Assembly: GCA_030950865.1 (NCBI GenBank)
Contig: JAUZQR010000052.1
Span: forward strand, 1-11,605
Length of the DNA stretch: 11,605 nt
Direction: 5' to 3'
DNA from: Mariprofundaceae bacterium
Lineage (GTDB): Bacteria; Pseudomonadota; Zetaproteobacteria; Mariprofundales; Mariprofundaceae
Shown piece after piece: positions 1 to 7,696 of the stretch. How positions within the stretch are numbered: the first letter of the stretch is position 1; every line of letters starts with the position of its first letter. Both the position numbers and the translations under genes were made by a program. The notes beneath the pieces are model-generated. The model saw only the letters and a list, made by a program, of their open reading frames with translations. It ran no database searches and had not been told where the DNA came from.

Positions 1-1411
1 AACTGCGAGCCATGTTTGAGTCATCTGTTGCGCCGCCCATAATCATGCCTTGATATAACTTAAAATCATGTTTAAAGAAGTGAATGCCCATACGTTGTTC
101 GCCAACCTTCACCTCTTTTAGCCAGCTAATAATCCCTAACATAGGCTCTTTGTTGTGGGGTATCCAGCTCATACCAACAAGGGAGCTTACTGCGGATGAA
201 GGTATGTAATCACCTAATTTTTCCAATCCTACGCCACTTTGACTTATATCAGTGATAGACCAAGTTTCAGGTGTCATATGATCAGATGGGGCAAATTCAT
301 ACTCATCCAAAATTTGTGCGGCATGTGCCTCTTTAAAGGCTTTGGCAGCATCCCATTCAATCACCAAACGTGTGCCTGCATATGTTTTTCGATCAGTGGC
401 TCTATCACGGCTTCGCAAGGTGTTTAGAATAGCGTTACCACCAATAATTGTGCCATGTAATGCTTCTTCGGTGTGTAGGTCATTGCGTTGCAAGGCTGGG
501 TTTTTTAAAACAGCTTCGACACGACCAACTGCTGTAATTAAACGCTCAACAAAATGATCAGCCTCCATAACAATGACATCACTGCTAATGTCGCTAGGCA
601 ATGAAGATACAACTTTTGCGGCATCATTGGGGCGGCTACAGTAGGTGATAATAAAAGTTTCCCCAGATGTTTTTTCTGGTTCGTCTGCTTTGCGAAGGAA
701 ATATGGCTCTAAAACACTGGTGTGGTGTTGTAACTCTTGCCATATAATTTGTTGTTCATGGGGTGTTTTGCTGTAAAAATCCAGCATACGCATCATTTCA
801 TAGTTGCTCACAGCTTGAAATAGACGTTTTTTTTCGGATATATCCTGTTTATTAAGCGCGGGAATAACACTAAGACCGAGGCGCATAAGATCAAATACTT
901 GTCTGGTTGTAAGAATTGCGGGGGATTGATATTTTTCAAGACCAATACGCAGCATTTTAACCGCTAATTCCAATGCATTAGAGACCATATCGACTAGAAT
1001 GCGGTAATAGCTAGGCTCGCTTCGTGCTGCTTTACGCACCAAATCAACACCAATTTTGTGTGCATTCAGAACGGCAGCAGTCATTTCAGCATCGAATAAT
1101 TCTAATTCGCGCTCAAATCTTCCCAACACTTTAAGTCTGTAGTGAAGAGGAATCATTGGGTTAGAATTGAGTTTGGCTAAATATGATTTAATGCTTTTTT
1201 GCAGTAAAAGCTTCTCATCGCTGGAGCTGCCTGAAATATACTGATTCAAGCGTTTTTCAATATCAGTAAATGGTAGTGTTAATGCATCTGTTAGCAGTTC
1301 TGCTTTACCAAGGTCAAGTTTTGAGGGGTGCAGCCGCAAGTCAGTGTCCAGTTCAAAGGACACTGTTTCCATGAGTCGATTTGCTTTGTCTGCGTCTGTA
1401 CCTTGCTGCAT
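1..1411 (-). CDS. PilZ-like domain protein, 3' end cut by window edge
   Basis: The reading frame is open from an ATG at 1411 to the left edge, giving 470 residues without a stop. An AAGGA ribosome binding site lies just upstream (about 1416-1420). The first ~330 residues look largely helical and I do not recognise them. The C-terminal part resembles a PilZ domain: an R-x-x-x-R motif (RATDR, residues 337-341) and an exact D-x-S-x-x-G motif (DISQSG, residues 388-393), followed by a beta-rich stretch containing WIPHN, GIISWLKE and GIHFF. In PilZ proteins these two motifs bind cyclic di-GMP. The 47-residue spacing between them is longer than in canonical PilZ domains, so this may be an atypical member or may not bind the ligand. 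Large PilZ-terminated proteins of this style occur in beta- and related proteobacteria. It is divergent from the yceD-fab cluster and probably has its own promoter. No function beyond possible cyclic di-GMP sensing can be proposed. Confidence 0.6.
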   Translation of the reverse strand, partial: MQQGTDADKANRLMETVSFELDTDLRLHPSKLDLGKAELLTDALTLPFTDIEKRLNQYISGSSSDEKLLLQKSIKSYLAKLNSNPMIPLHYRLKVLGRFERELELFDAEMTAAVLNAHKIGVDLVRKAARSEPSYYRILVDMVSNALELAVKMLRIGLEKYQSPAILTTRQVFDLMRLGLSVIPALNKQDISEKKRLFQAVSNYEMMRMLDFYSKTPHEQQIIWQELQHHTSVLEPYFLRKADEPEKTSGETFIITYCSRPNDAAKVVSSLPSDISSDVIVMEADHFVERLITAVGRVEAVLKNPALQRNDLHTEEALHGTIIGGNAILNTLRSRDRATDRKTYAGTRLVIEWDAAKAFKEAHAAQILDEYEFAPSDHMTPETWSITDISQSGVGLEKLGDYIPSSAVSSLVGMSWIPHNKEPMLGIISWLKEVKVGEQRMGIHFFKHDFKLYQGMIMGGATDDSNMARS

Positions 1412-1450
1412 AAAATCCTTATGTTACATTTATTAATTGGTGAACCTACC

Positions 1451-1481
1451 ATTAAATAGTTGTTTTTGAACAGTTTGTCAA
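1451..1481 (-). promoter_or_regulatory. Candidate sigma70 promoter for the PilZ-like gene
   Basis: Read on the minus strand, a perfect TTGACA (1476-1481) is followed after 19 bases by TTTAAT (1451-1456, 5 of 6 matches to TATAAT), or after 17 bases by the weaker TATTTA (1453-1458). It lies about 40-65 bases upstream of the ATG at 1411. The 19-base spacing is longer than ideal. Confidence 0.45.
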
Positions 1482-1551
1482 AGATTTGGAATAAAATGCC
1501 ATATTATTATTTGCATGATGATTAAAATTTCCCTCATCTATGCGCAGGTGC

Positions 1552-1579
1552 TTGACCATAGCCAGTCTATAACCATAAT
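1552..1579 (+). promoter_or_regulatory. Candidate sigma70 promoter for the yceD-rpmF-plsX-fab cluster
   Basis: TTGACC (1552-1557, 5 of 6) and CATAAT (1574-1579, 5 of 6) are separated by 16 bases, which would start transcription near 1586 and leave a leader of about 30 bases before the GTG at 1618. The hexamer ACCATA occurs twice (1555-1560 and 1572-1577), overlapping both boxes. This could be chance or part of an operator. Confidence 0.55.
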
Positions 1580-1617
1580 GCCGCTTTCTTTGGTCGCTTG
1601 GCTAGAGTGGAGGCTGT

Positions 1618-2154
1618 GTGTCACATAAGGTTTGTATCAATCTTCAGGATATTTCAGCGGCAGGAAAATCATGGAATATGGATGTTTCTGCGGCAGTGTT
1701 GATGGATGTAAACCGTGGTGATGTAAATGCTTTAAAGCATGTGTGTCATGATGCTCATTGGCAGGGTGTGATTGAGCGAGCCTATGGCGTTTATACGTTG
1801 CGTGGCGAATGGTCAGTATCGCTATTGCGACAGTGTGATCGTTGTATGGGTGAGTTTGAATGGGCGAGCAAAGGTGATTCTACACGCAGTTATGCCTTCG
1901 AAGAGCAGCTTGATATGGATGAAGAAGAGCGTGCTGATATAGAAATTGTTTCGCCACCAGGTGCGTTAAATTTGGTGGATGTATTGCGTGAGGAAGTTTG
2001 GTTGGCATGGAAGCCTTGCGTAATATGTAAGGATTCATGTAAAGGTTTGTGTCAGGGTTGCGGTGTAAATCTCAATCATGATGTGTGTCAGTGTAAAGGT
2101 GATCATAGTGATAACCCCTTTGCAGCATTGGCAAAAATGAAATTTGATGCTTAA
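1618..2154 (+). CDS. yceD: YceD / DUF177 family protein
   Basis: A 178-residue protein of the DUF177 (YceD) family. The family is almost always encoded just before rpmF, as here, and has been linked to 23S rRNA accumulation; its biochemical role is not settled. The frame contains a CDRC pair (C73, C76). It also has the family's C-terminal cysteine-rich signature: C134, C137 and C141 (PCVICKDSCKG), C145 and C148 (LCQGCG), NLN, then C157 and C159. These probably bind zinc. The start is a GTG at 1618. A stop codon in frame at 1603-1605 rules out any upstream start, and GGAGG at 1609-1613 sits 4 bases before it, a slightly short but strong site. The gene appears to be first in the cluster, downstream of a candidate promoter. 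The 51-base gap to rpmF carries the rpmF ribosome binding site. Confidence 0.9.
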   Translation: MSHKVCINLQDISAAGKSWNMDVSAAVLMDVNRGDVNALKHVCHDAHWQGVIERAYGVYTLRGEWSVSLLRQCDRCMGEFEWASKGDSTRSYAFEEQLDMDEEERADIEIVSPPGALNLVDVLREEVWLAWKPCVICKDSCKGLCQGCGVNLNHDVCQCKGDHSDNPFAALAKMKFDA

Positions 2155-2205
2155 CGATGAGTTTGTTCATTATGAAGTGTCAGTTAATGAGTAGGAGTAA
2201 GTGAA

Positions 2206-2388
2206 ATGGCAGTTCCAAAGAGAAAAACCAGTAAATCAAAACGTAATATGCGTCGTTCCCACGATGGTATTACTATTGCAGCAATGAGCGAGTGCCCTGA
2301 ATGTGGTGAAACTATGCGTCCACATCATGCATGCCAAAGTTGTGGTCAATACAAAGGCCGTGAGGTTCTTGAGAAAGCTGAAGCTTAA
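2206..2388 (+). CDS. rpmF: 50S ribosomal protein L32
   Basis: A 60-residue ribosomal protein bL32, a component of the large subunit. The N-terminus [19 protein letters not shown] is the hallmark of the family. Four cysteines, C30, C33, C43 and C46 (CPEC and CQSC), form the zinc-ribbon version of L32, so this is the C+ form that needs zinc. The start is supported by AGGAG (2193-2197), 8 bases upstream. The TAA stop shares its last base with the first candidate ATG of plsX (TAATG). The rpmF-plsX linkage is conserved in many bacteria and couples ribosome and lipid production. Confidence 0.97.
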   Translation: MAVPKRKTSKSKRNMRRSHDGITIAAMSECPECGETMRPHHACQSCGQYKGREVLEKAEA

Positions 2389-3419
2389 TGCCTTCTGTGG
2401 ATGAGACCAATATGAGTCGAATTTTGCTCGATGGACATGGTGGGGATGATGCCCCTCATGTTGTTATTGATGCATTGTCTCAGGTGCTCTCCAAACAAAA
2501 CAAAAATGTGAAGTTCGGTATTTGTGGGCAACCAGAAGTATTGCTGCCTGTGTTGCGTGAGAAGGGCTTGCAAGACGTGGTGGATATTATTCCAGCTGCG
2601 GATGTGATTGATATGTGCGATCCGCCAGCTATTGCTTTGCGCCGTAAAAAACAGTCGTCGATTCATGTCGCTGCGCGTGCCGTGCGTGATGGCGAGTGGG
2701 ATGCGATGGTAAGCGCTGGTAATACAGGTGCTTTGATGGCGATATCTAAATTAATTTTGAAAACCTTGCCAGGTATTGATAGACCCGCTGTGTCATCCAT
2801 GATTCCAGCGGAAGGTGGCAGCACTTTCTTTCTTGATATTGGTGCCAATGTCGATTGCTCTTCGGAGCACTTGGTGCAATTTGCTGTGATGGGTAGTTGT
2901 TATTTGCAAGCCGCAGAAGGCATCGAGTCACCACGTGTTGGTTTGTTAAATATCGGTTCTGAAGATATTAAAGGTACAGACGTTATTAAAGTCGCAGCGG
3001 CACGTTTGCGCGAATCAAATTTAAATTTTATTGGTAATGTTGAAGGTACGGACATATTCACAGATAAGGTGGATGTGGTTGTATGTGATGGTTTTGTCGG
3101 CAATGTTGCTTTAAAATCTATGGAAGGTTTGGCAAAACTGATGTTAATGCAGATTAAGCGAGAATTGACATCATCGGTGATTGCCAAAGCGGGAGCTTTG
3201 TTGGCAGGCAGTGCTTTGCGCAGGGTGAAAAATTCGCTGCATCCAAGTGAACATAATGGCGCACCTCTTTTGGGTTTGAATGGTATTGTTGTGAAAAGTC
3301 ATGGTTCGGCGGATGCTTATGCTTATGCTTGTGCTATTGATGTGGCTATTCGGGAAGTTGAAGCAAACCTTATTGAACGCACGCTTGAGAGCATGAATCA
3401 AATGGCGGATGTGGAATGA
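2388..3419 (+). CDS. plsX: Phosphate acyltransferase PlsX
   Basis: A 343-residue PlsX, which converts acyl-ACP and phosphate to acyl-phosphate, the donor for PlsY in phosphatidic acid synthesis. It is a peripheral enzyme at the inner membrane. Family signatures seen: LDGHGGDDAP near the N-terminus (canonically LDAMGGD, so AM is replaced by GH), VSAGNTGALM, a DIGAN segment, CDGFVGN and a C-terminal VVKSHGSAD. The length fits the family. The start is uncertain. The ATG at 2388 overlaps the rpmF stop by one base but has a weak ribosome site. The in-frame ATG at 2412 (residue 9) gives MSRILLDG, closer to the usual PlsX N-terminus, and has GGATGAG 6 bases upstream. The 3' end overlaps fabH as ATGA. 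Confidence 0.95.
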   Translation: MPSVDETNMSRILLDGHGGDDAPHVVIDALSQVLSKQNKNVKFGICGQPEVLLPVLREKGLQDVVDIIPAADVIDMCDPPAIALRRKKQSSIHVAARAVRDGEWDAMVSAGNTGALMAISKLILKTLPGIDRPAVSSMIPAEGGSTFFLDIGANVDCSSEHLVQFAVMGSCYLQAAEGIESPRVGLLNIGSEDIKGTDVIKVAAARLRESNLNFIGNVEGTDIFTDKVDVVVCDGFVGNVALKSMEGLAKLMLMQIKRELTSSVIAKAGALLAGSALRRVKNSLHPSEHNGAPLLGLNGIVVKSHGSADAYAYACAIDVAIREVEANLIERTLESMNQMADVE

Positions 3420-4417
3420 ATTTAAATACCCATATTGTCGGTGTTGGTGGTTATTTACCAGAACGTATTTTAAGCAATGAAGAGTTATCCACCATGGTTG
3501 ACACTTCAGATGCGTGGATTCGAGAGCGTACAGGTATTACGCAAAGACATATCCTTGCTGAAGACCAGCAAACATCAGACTTGGCTACAGCAGCAGCACA
3601 GCAAGCATTGGATGATGCGGGTATCAGTGTTCATGATATTGATGCGCTTGTAGTCGCAACCACAACCCCAGATATGATTTTCCCTTCTACAGCCAGTATT
3701 GTGCAATATAAATTGGGTGGAAAAGATTTCCCAGCTTGGGATATTCAAGCTGTTTGTTCAGGCTTTGTTTACGGCTTGGCGCAAGTGGATGGTATGATGC
3801 GTTCAGGTATGTTTAAACGTGTATTATTGATTGGAGCCGAATCAATGTCGCGTATTGTGGACTGGACTGATCGCAATACCTGTGTGTTGTTTGGTGATGG
3901 TGCTGGCGCGATGGTGCTAGAAGCCAAAGAAGAACAGGGTGGCATGATTGGTTCTGTGCTTCATTGTGATGGTTCATATCGGCATTTATTGATGGCAGAG
4001 CATAAGTATGAAGGTAATGCGCCAGGTAAAAAAGTTGATTTTCGTGTGGATGCAGCAGGTGTTGCGGCTGTTGAAATGAAAGGTAATGAAGTATTTCGTG
4101 TGGCTGTTACCAAATTAAGCGAAGTGGTTGGTGAAGTGCTTGAAAAGTATGAAATGAGTAAGGTGGATGTGGATTGGCTTATTCCACATCAAGCAAATAT
4201 TCGTATTTTAAAGGCGACTGCTAAAAAAATGCAGATGGATGAGGAACAGATGGCAGTCACTGTTGATAAGCATGCCAATACATCATCAGCCAGTGTTCCT
4301 TTGGCATTGAATCATTTATATCGTCAGGGCAAGTTTGAGTCAGGACAAGTGTTATTACTGGAAGCATTTGCTGGCGGTTTTGCTTGGGGCGCAAACTTGA
4401 TAAGGTGGAGTAAGTAG
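3416..4417 (+). CDS. fabH: 3-oxoacyl-ACP synthase III (KAS III, FabH)
   Basis: A 333-residue FabH, the condensing enzyme that starts type II fatty acid synthesis by joining an acyl-CoA (usually acetyl-CoA) to malonyl-ACP. The catalytic triad is complete: C114 in AVCSGF, H258 in IPHQANIRI and N288 in HANTSSAS. The C-terminal LLEAFAGGFAWGA, including the glycine-rich loop, is typical. The N-terminal DAWIRERTGI is also a family signature. The ATG overlaps the plsX stop by four bases (ATGA), so translational coupling is likely. The TAG stop shares a base with the GTG start of fabD. Which primer it prefers cannot be read from the sequence. Confidence 0.97.
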   Translation: MNLNTHIVGVGGYLPERILSNEELSTMVDTSDAWIRERTGITQRHILAEDQQTSDLATAAAQQALDDAGISVHDIDALVVATTTPDMIFPSTASIVQYKLGGKDFPAWDIQAVCSGFVYGLAQVDGMMRSGMFKRVLLIGAESMSRIVDWTDRNTCVLFGDGAGAMVLEAKEEQGGMIGSVLHCDGSYRHLLMAEHKYEGNAPGKKVDFRVDAAGVAAVEMKGNEVFRVAVTKLSEVVGEVLEKYEMSKVDVDWLIPHQANIRILKATAKKMQMDEEQMAVTVDKHANTSSASVPLALNHLYRQGKFESGQVLLLEAFAGGFAWGANLIRWSK

Positions 4418-5367
4418 TGACTCAAAACGTAAAACAAAATTTAGCGTTCTTTTTTCCAGGTCAAGGCTCCCAATCCAAAGGCATGCTTGCTGATTTTTTA
4501 GCAGAAGAACGTATTGTGCAAGATGTCTTTTCTGAAGCATCCGATGTTTTATCTTATGATATGTCTGCTTTGGTATTGGATGATGCCGAAGATAAACTTA
4601 ATCAAACTGAATATACACAACCTGCGTTGTTGACGGCTTCAACGGCGTTGTTTCGTTTATGGCAATCACGTGGCGGTGCGATGCCTGCACAGATGGCTGG
4701 GCATAGTTTGGGCGAATATTCGGCATTGGTTGCGGCAGGTGTTTTGAATTTCAAGGATGCTGTTGCTTTGGTGGCTTTTCGTGGTCAAGCCATGATGCAA
4801 GCTGTGCCTGCGGGTGTGGGTAAAATGGCGGCGATTATTGGTTTGGATGATGATAAAGTAGTGGAGCTCTGTGAGTCTACTTCAAATGATACGGATAAAG
4901 TCTGGGCTGCAAACTTTAATTGCCCTGGACAGTTGGTGGTGGCTGGTCATGCAGATGCTGTTGAGCGTTTGATGGTGGTTGCCAAAGAAGCTGGAGCCAA
5001 GCGTGCGTTGCCGTTGGCTGTGAGTGCACCTTCACACACACCGCTGATGCAAGATGCTGCAGATGCGATGCAAGAGAAGCTATCTCGAACAACGTTGAGT
5101 ATGCCATTATGTCCTGTGTGGAGCAATGCGCGGGCTGTTGCATTGAATGATGTGGAGGATATTCGCACTGCTTTGGTAGAGCAGTTGGTGTCACCTGTAC
5201 GTTGGACTGAAACAATTCAGAAAATGTCTGTGAACGGCATTGCATCAGCTGTTGAAATGGGACCAGGTAAGGTGTTATCTGGTTTGGTTCGACGTATTGA
5301 TAAAAATCTCTCTGTTGCATCAGTATTAACATCAGATTTGATGGATAAGGCGGTAAATGATGAGTGA
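4417..5367 (+). CDS. fabD: Malonyl-CoA:ACP transacylase (FabD)
   Basis: A 316-residue FabD, which transfers malonyl from CoA to the acyl carrier protein, providing the extender for FabH and FabF. Motifs in order: FPGQGSQ (13-19), the nucleophile elbow GHSLGEY with S97, R122 in the AFRG segment that binds the malonyl carboxylate in the family, and H207 in SAPSHTPLM, the partner of the catalytic serine. Near the C-terminus, EMGPGKVLSGL is conserved. The start is GTG at 4417, overlapping the fabH stop by one base. GGAG (4407-4410) lies 6 bases upstream and supports it. The 3' end overlaps fabG by 11 bases (or 8 if fabG uses its second ATG). Confidence 0.96.
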   Translation: MTQNVKQNLAFFFPGQGSQSKGMLADFLAEERIVQDVFSEASDVLSYDMSALVLDDAEDKLNQTEYTQPALLTASTALFRLWQSRGGAMPAQMAGHSLGEYSALVAAGVLNFKDAVALVAFRGQAMMQAVPAGVGKMAAIIGLDDDKVVELCESTSNDTDKVWAANFNCPGQLVVAGHADAVERLMVVAKEAGAKRALPLAVSAPSHTPLMQDAADAMQEKLSRTTLSMPLCPVWSNARAVALNDVEDIRTALVEQLVSPVRWTETIQKMSVNGIASAVEMGPGKVLSGLVRRIDKNLSVASVLTSDLMDKAVNDE

Positions 5368-6100
5368 TAATAGACCCGTTGCGATTGTTACAGGAGCAAG
5401 CCGTGGTATCGGCTTTGCCGTAGCAGAAAAACTAGCCAAGGCTGGTTATGATTTGGCAATTTGTGCAACACGTGAAGAAACGGTGAATGCAGCTGCGGAC
5501 AAACTATTGGCACATGGCGGACAAGTTTCTGCACATGTTGTGAATGTAACAGATGCCGATGCTGTGAAGACATTTATTCAAGCTGTTGTGAAACAATTTT
5601 CTCGTTTGGATGTATTGGTGAATAATGCGGGTATTACCAAAGATGGTCTTGCTATGCGCATGAAAGCTGATGATTGGAAGGCTGTGATTGATACCAATTT
5701 ATCATCGGTGTTTTATGCCTCACAAGCGGCATTAAAACCAATGATGAAAGCGCGCGTAGGACGTATTATCAATATTTCATCCGTGGTGGCTTCTATGGGT
5801 AACCCTGGCCAGTTGAACTACTGTGCATCTAAGGGTGGTATTGATGCCATGACACGCTCATTGGCAAAAGAAGTGGGTTCACGTAACATTACTGTGAATG
5901 CTATTGCACCTGGTTTTATTGCTACGGATATGACTGCTGATTTGGGTAAGGATGCACATGCATCATTAACCAGTCAGATTCCTTTGGGGCGTTTGGGAAA
6001 CCCTGAAGATATTGCAGCCGCAGTATTGTTTTTAGCTTCTGATTCAGGGGCTTACATTACTGGTCAGGTGCTGCATATTAATGGCGGCATGTACATGTAA
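5357..6100 (+). CDS. fabG: 3-oxoacyl-ACP reductase (FabG)
   Basis: A 247-residue short-chain dehydrogenase that reduces 3-oxoacyl-ACP with NADPH in each elongation cycle. The cofactor motif TGASRGIG is at 12-19 and NNAG at 89-92. The catalytic tetrad is complete: N114, S142, Y155 and K159 (YCASK). The SVVASMGNPGQLNY stretch and the C-terminal ITGQVLHINGGMYM are typical of true FabG. Two consecutive ATG codons (5357 and 5360) could serve as start; AAGG (5347-5350) lies 6 or 9 bases upstream of them. The start lies inside the end of fabD, so the two are likely coupled. It is followed by the only long gap in the cluster (110 bases), before acpP. Confidence 0.96.
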   Translation: MMSDNRPVAIVTGASRGIGFAVAEKLAKAGYDLAICATREETVNAAADKLLAHGGQVSAHVVNVTDADAVKTFIQAVVKQFSRLDVLVNNAGITKDGLAMRMKADDWKAVIDTNLSSVFYASQAALKPMMKARVGRIINISSVVASMGNPGQLNYCASKGGIDAMTRSLAKEVGSRNITVNAIAPGFIATDMTADLGKDAHASLTSQIPLGRLGNPEDIAAAVLFLASDSGAYITGQVLHINGGMYM

Positions 6101-6106
6101 AAAAGA

Positions 6107-6124
6107 ATCGCCCTTTTGGGTGGT
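6107..6124 (+). other. Weak hairpin just downstream of fabG
   Basis: Seven bases on each side (6107-6113 and 6118-6124) can pair around a TTTT loop. The core is CCC/GGG, flanked by G-C, A-T and two G-T wobble pairs. No T-tract follows, so it is not a convincing intrinsic terminator. It could mark an mRNA processing or stabilising end between fabG and acpP. Confidence 0.25.
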
Positions 6125-6153
6125 GAGTTTGAGAAGATGAGGGATGCTAATTC

Positions 6154-6182
6154 TTGACAGTCGTTGAAACGGTGTTTAGAAG
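6154..6182 (+). promoter_or_regulatory. Candidate internal promoter for acpP
   Basis: A perfect TTGACA (6154-6159), a 17-base spacer and TAGAAG (6177-6182, 4 of 6 matches to TATAAT) lie about 30-55 bases upstream of the acpP ATG. A separate acpP promoter is known in E. coli and matches the need for much more carrier protein than enzyme. Confidence 0.5.
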
Positions 6183-6198
6183 CCGCATCATATTCGAT

Positions 6199-6206
6199 AG
6201 GGAGGA
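6199..6206 (+). promoter_or_regulatory. Strong ribosome binding site deciding the acpP start
   Basis: AGGGAGGA, whose GGAGG core ends 5 bases before the ATG at 6211, is the strongest such site in the plus-strand cluster. It fixes the start at 6211 and excludes the longer frame starting with TTG at 6154, which is part of the -35 box. Confidence 0.8.
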
Positions 6207-6210
6207 CACT

Positions 6211-6450
6211 ATGTCTGCAGAAATTGAAACTAAAATTATTAAGATTGTTGCTGATCAGCTAAATGTTGATGAAAGCGAAATCAATTCAGATTCATCATTT
6301 GTTGATGATTTGGGTGCTGATTCATTGGATACCGTTGAATTGGTCATGGCGTTCGAAGAAGAATTCGGCGTTGAAATTCCAGATGATGATGCTGAGAAAA
6401 TTCAAAGCGTACAAAACGCTATCGACTACGTAGCAGCTAAGGCTGAGTAA
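6211..6450 (+). CDS. acpP: Acyl carrier protein
   Basis: A 79-residue acidic acyl carrier protein, which carries growing acyl chains as thioesters on a 4'-phosphopantetheine arm. The attachment serine is S38 in the invariant [10 protein letters not shown] motif (35-44). The rest follows the family: a helix-rich N-terminus, [27 protein letters not shown] and a final NAIDYV. The start at 6211 yields MSAEIETKI, close to typical proteobacterial AcpP, with a strong ribosome site. A 19-residue upstream extension is open but has no family support. Its own promoter and strong ribosome site suggest high expression. It ends one base before the fabF ATG. Confidence 0.97.
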   Translation: MSAEIETKIIKIVADQLNVDESEINSDSSFVDDLGADSLDTVELVMAFEEEFGVEIPDDDAEKIQSVQNAIDYVAAKAE

Positions 6451-6451
6451 T

Positions 6452-7696
6452 ATGACACAACGCGTTGTTGTCACTGGCGTGGGACTTGTTACACCACTCG
6501 GTACTGGCACGGATAAAACATGGCAAAACCTTATTGCTGGAAAATCTGGCATAGGTCGTATTACGCATTTTGATGCGGAAGCGGCTGGCATGGCTTGTAC
6601 CATTGCTGGTGAAGTTCGTGATTTTGATGTCAACGCGTTTATAAACCGGAAAGATGCTCGTAAAATGGATACATTTATTCATTATGGTGTGGCTGCGGCG
6701 CAAATGGCGCTGGAGCAATCTGGTTTGGAAATTACTGAAGAAAATGCACAGCGTGTGGGTGTAGGTATTGGCTCTGGTATTGGTGGCATGCCTGCTATTG
6801 AAAAAACCATGCGTGCTTATGAAAAAGGTGGGGCGCGTAAAATATCCCCATTCTTTATTCCTATGACCATTATAAACATGGTTTCAGGTTGGGTATCCAT
6901 GATGACTGGTGCCAAAGGTCCGAATGTTGCCACAGTAACAGCCTGTGCAACGGGAACCCATGCTATCGGTGATGCTTTTGAGATGATTGCCCGTGGTGAT
7001 GTGGATGCGATGTTGGCAGGTGGTACCGAAGGCTGTATTTGTGAGTTGGCAGTCGGTGGTTTTTCAGCAGCCAGAGCATTATCTACACGCAATGATGAGC
7101 CTGAAAAAGCTTCGCGTCCTTGGGATACGGATAGGGATGGATTTGTGATGGGTGAAGGGGCAGGTGTATTGATGCTCGAGTCACTTGCAACTGCTCAGGC
7201 TCGCGGTGCCAATATTCTTGCTGAAGTTGTGGGTTATGGCATGTCTGCTGATGCATATCATATTACATCACCAGCACCTGAAGGTGAGGGTGGTTCACGT
7301 TGTATGTTGGCAGCATTAAAACGTGCAAAATTGAATCCTGTAGATGTGGATTATATCAATGCACATGGCACTTCAACGCCTATGGGCGACATTTGTGAAA
7401 CACAAGGTATCCAAGCTGCTTTTGGTAACCATGCATCTAAATTAATGGTCTCTTCCAGTAAATCAATGACGGGACATTTATTGGGTGCTGCGGGCGGTAT
7501 TGAAGCTGCATTTTCAGTCTTGGCTGTTCATAATGGTGTTGTTCCTCCAACCATTAACTTGGATCATCAAGATTCAGCATGTCCATTGGATTATGTGCCA
7601 AATACGGCACGTGAAGTTGCTATTGATGTGGCTGTATCGAACTCCTTCGGTTTTGGTGGAACCAATGCGACGGTCATTGTTCGAAAGTTCAATTGA
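6452..7696 (+). CDS. fabF: 3-oxoacyl-ACP synthase II (KAS II, FabF)
   Basis: A 414-residue elongating condensing enzyme that extends acyl-ACP with malonyl-ACP. The Cys-His-His triad is complete: C165 in TACATGTHAIG, H305 in NAHGTSTPMGD and H342 in KSMTGHLLGAAGG, with the supporting lysine K337. Length and the C-terminal VSNSFGFGGTNATVIVRK are typical. FabF sets the ratio of longer and unsaturated chains in many bacteria. AAGG at 6439-6442 lies 9 bases before the ATG. Translation of the next gene probably starts within its last 32 bases. A perfect terminator-like hairpin lies 46 bases past its stop. Confidence 0.97.
   Translation: MTQRVVVTGVGLVTPLGTGTDKTWQNLIAGKSGIGRITHFDAEAAGMACTIAGEVRDFDVNAFINRKDARKMDTFIHYGVAAAQMALEQSGLEITEENAQRVGVGIGSGIGGMPAIEKTMRAYEKGGARKISPFFIPMTIINMVSGWVSMMTGAKGPNVATVTACATGTHAIGDAFEMIARGDVDAMLAGGTEGCICELAVGGFSAARALSTRNDEPEKASRPWDTDRDGFVMGEGAGVLMLESLATAQARGANILAEVVGYGMSADAYHITSPAPEGEGGSRCMLAALKRAKLNPVDVDYINAHGTSTPMGDICETQGIQAAFGNHASKLMVSSSKSMTGHLLGAAGGIEAAFSVLAVHNGVVPPTINLDHQDSACPLDYVPNTAREVAIDVAVSNSFGFGGTNATVIVRKFN

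Noticed and set aside
239..557. Two small plus-strand open frames
   Set aside because: They are antisense to the long PilZ-like gene, have no clear ribosome sites and no recognisable domains.
3313..3330. Three tandem copies of ATGCTT
   Set aside because: They encode the DAYAYA stretch in the conserved C-terminal part of PlsX; too short and in-frame to suggest a repeat element.
4916..5332. 138-residue minus-strand open frame
   Set aside because: It mirrors fabD, whose full-length protein has all catalytic motifs; the mirrored product is histidine- and glutamine-rich and has no recognisable domain.
6154..6210. N-terminal extension of the acyl carrier protein starting at TTG 6154
   Set aside because: It lies over the -35 box, has no ribosome site, adds 19 residues absent from the family, and a strong ribosome site precedes ATG 6211.
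7485..7664. 60-residue extension of the pabB-like frame back to 7485
   Set aside because: It lies entirely within fabF in another frame, shows no family similarity, and is explained by chance openness of the frame.
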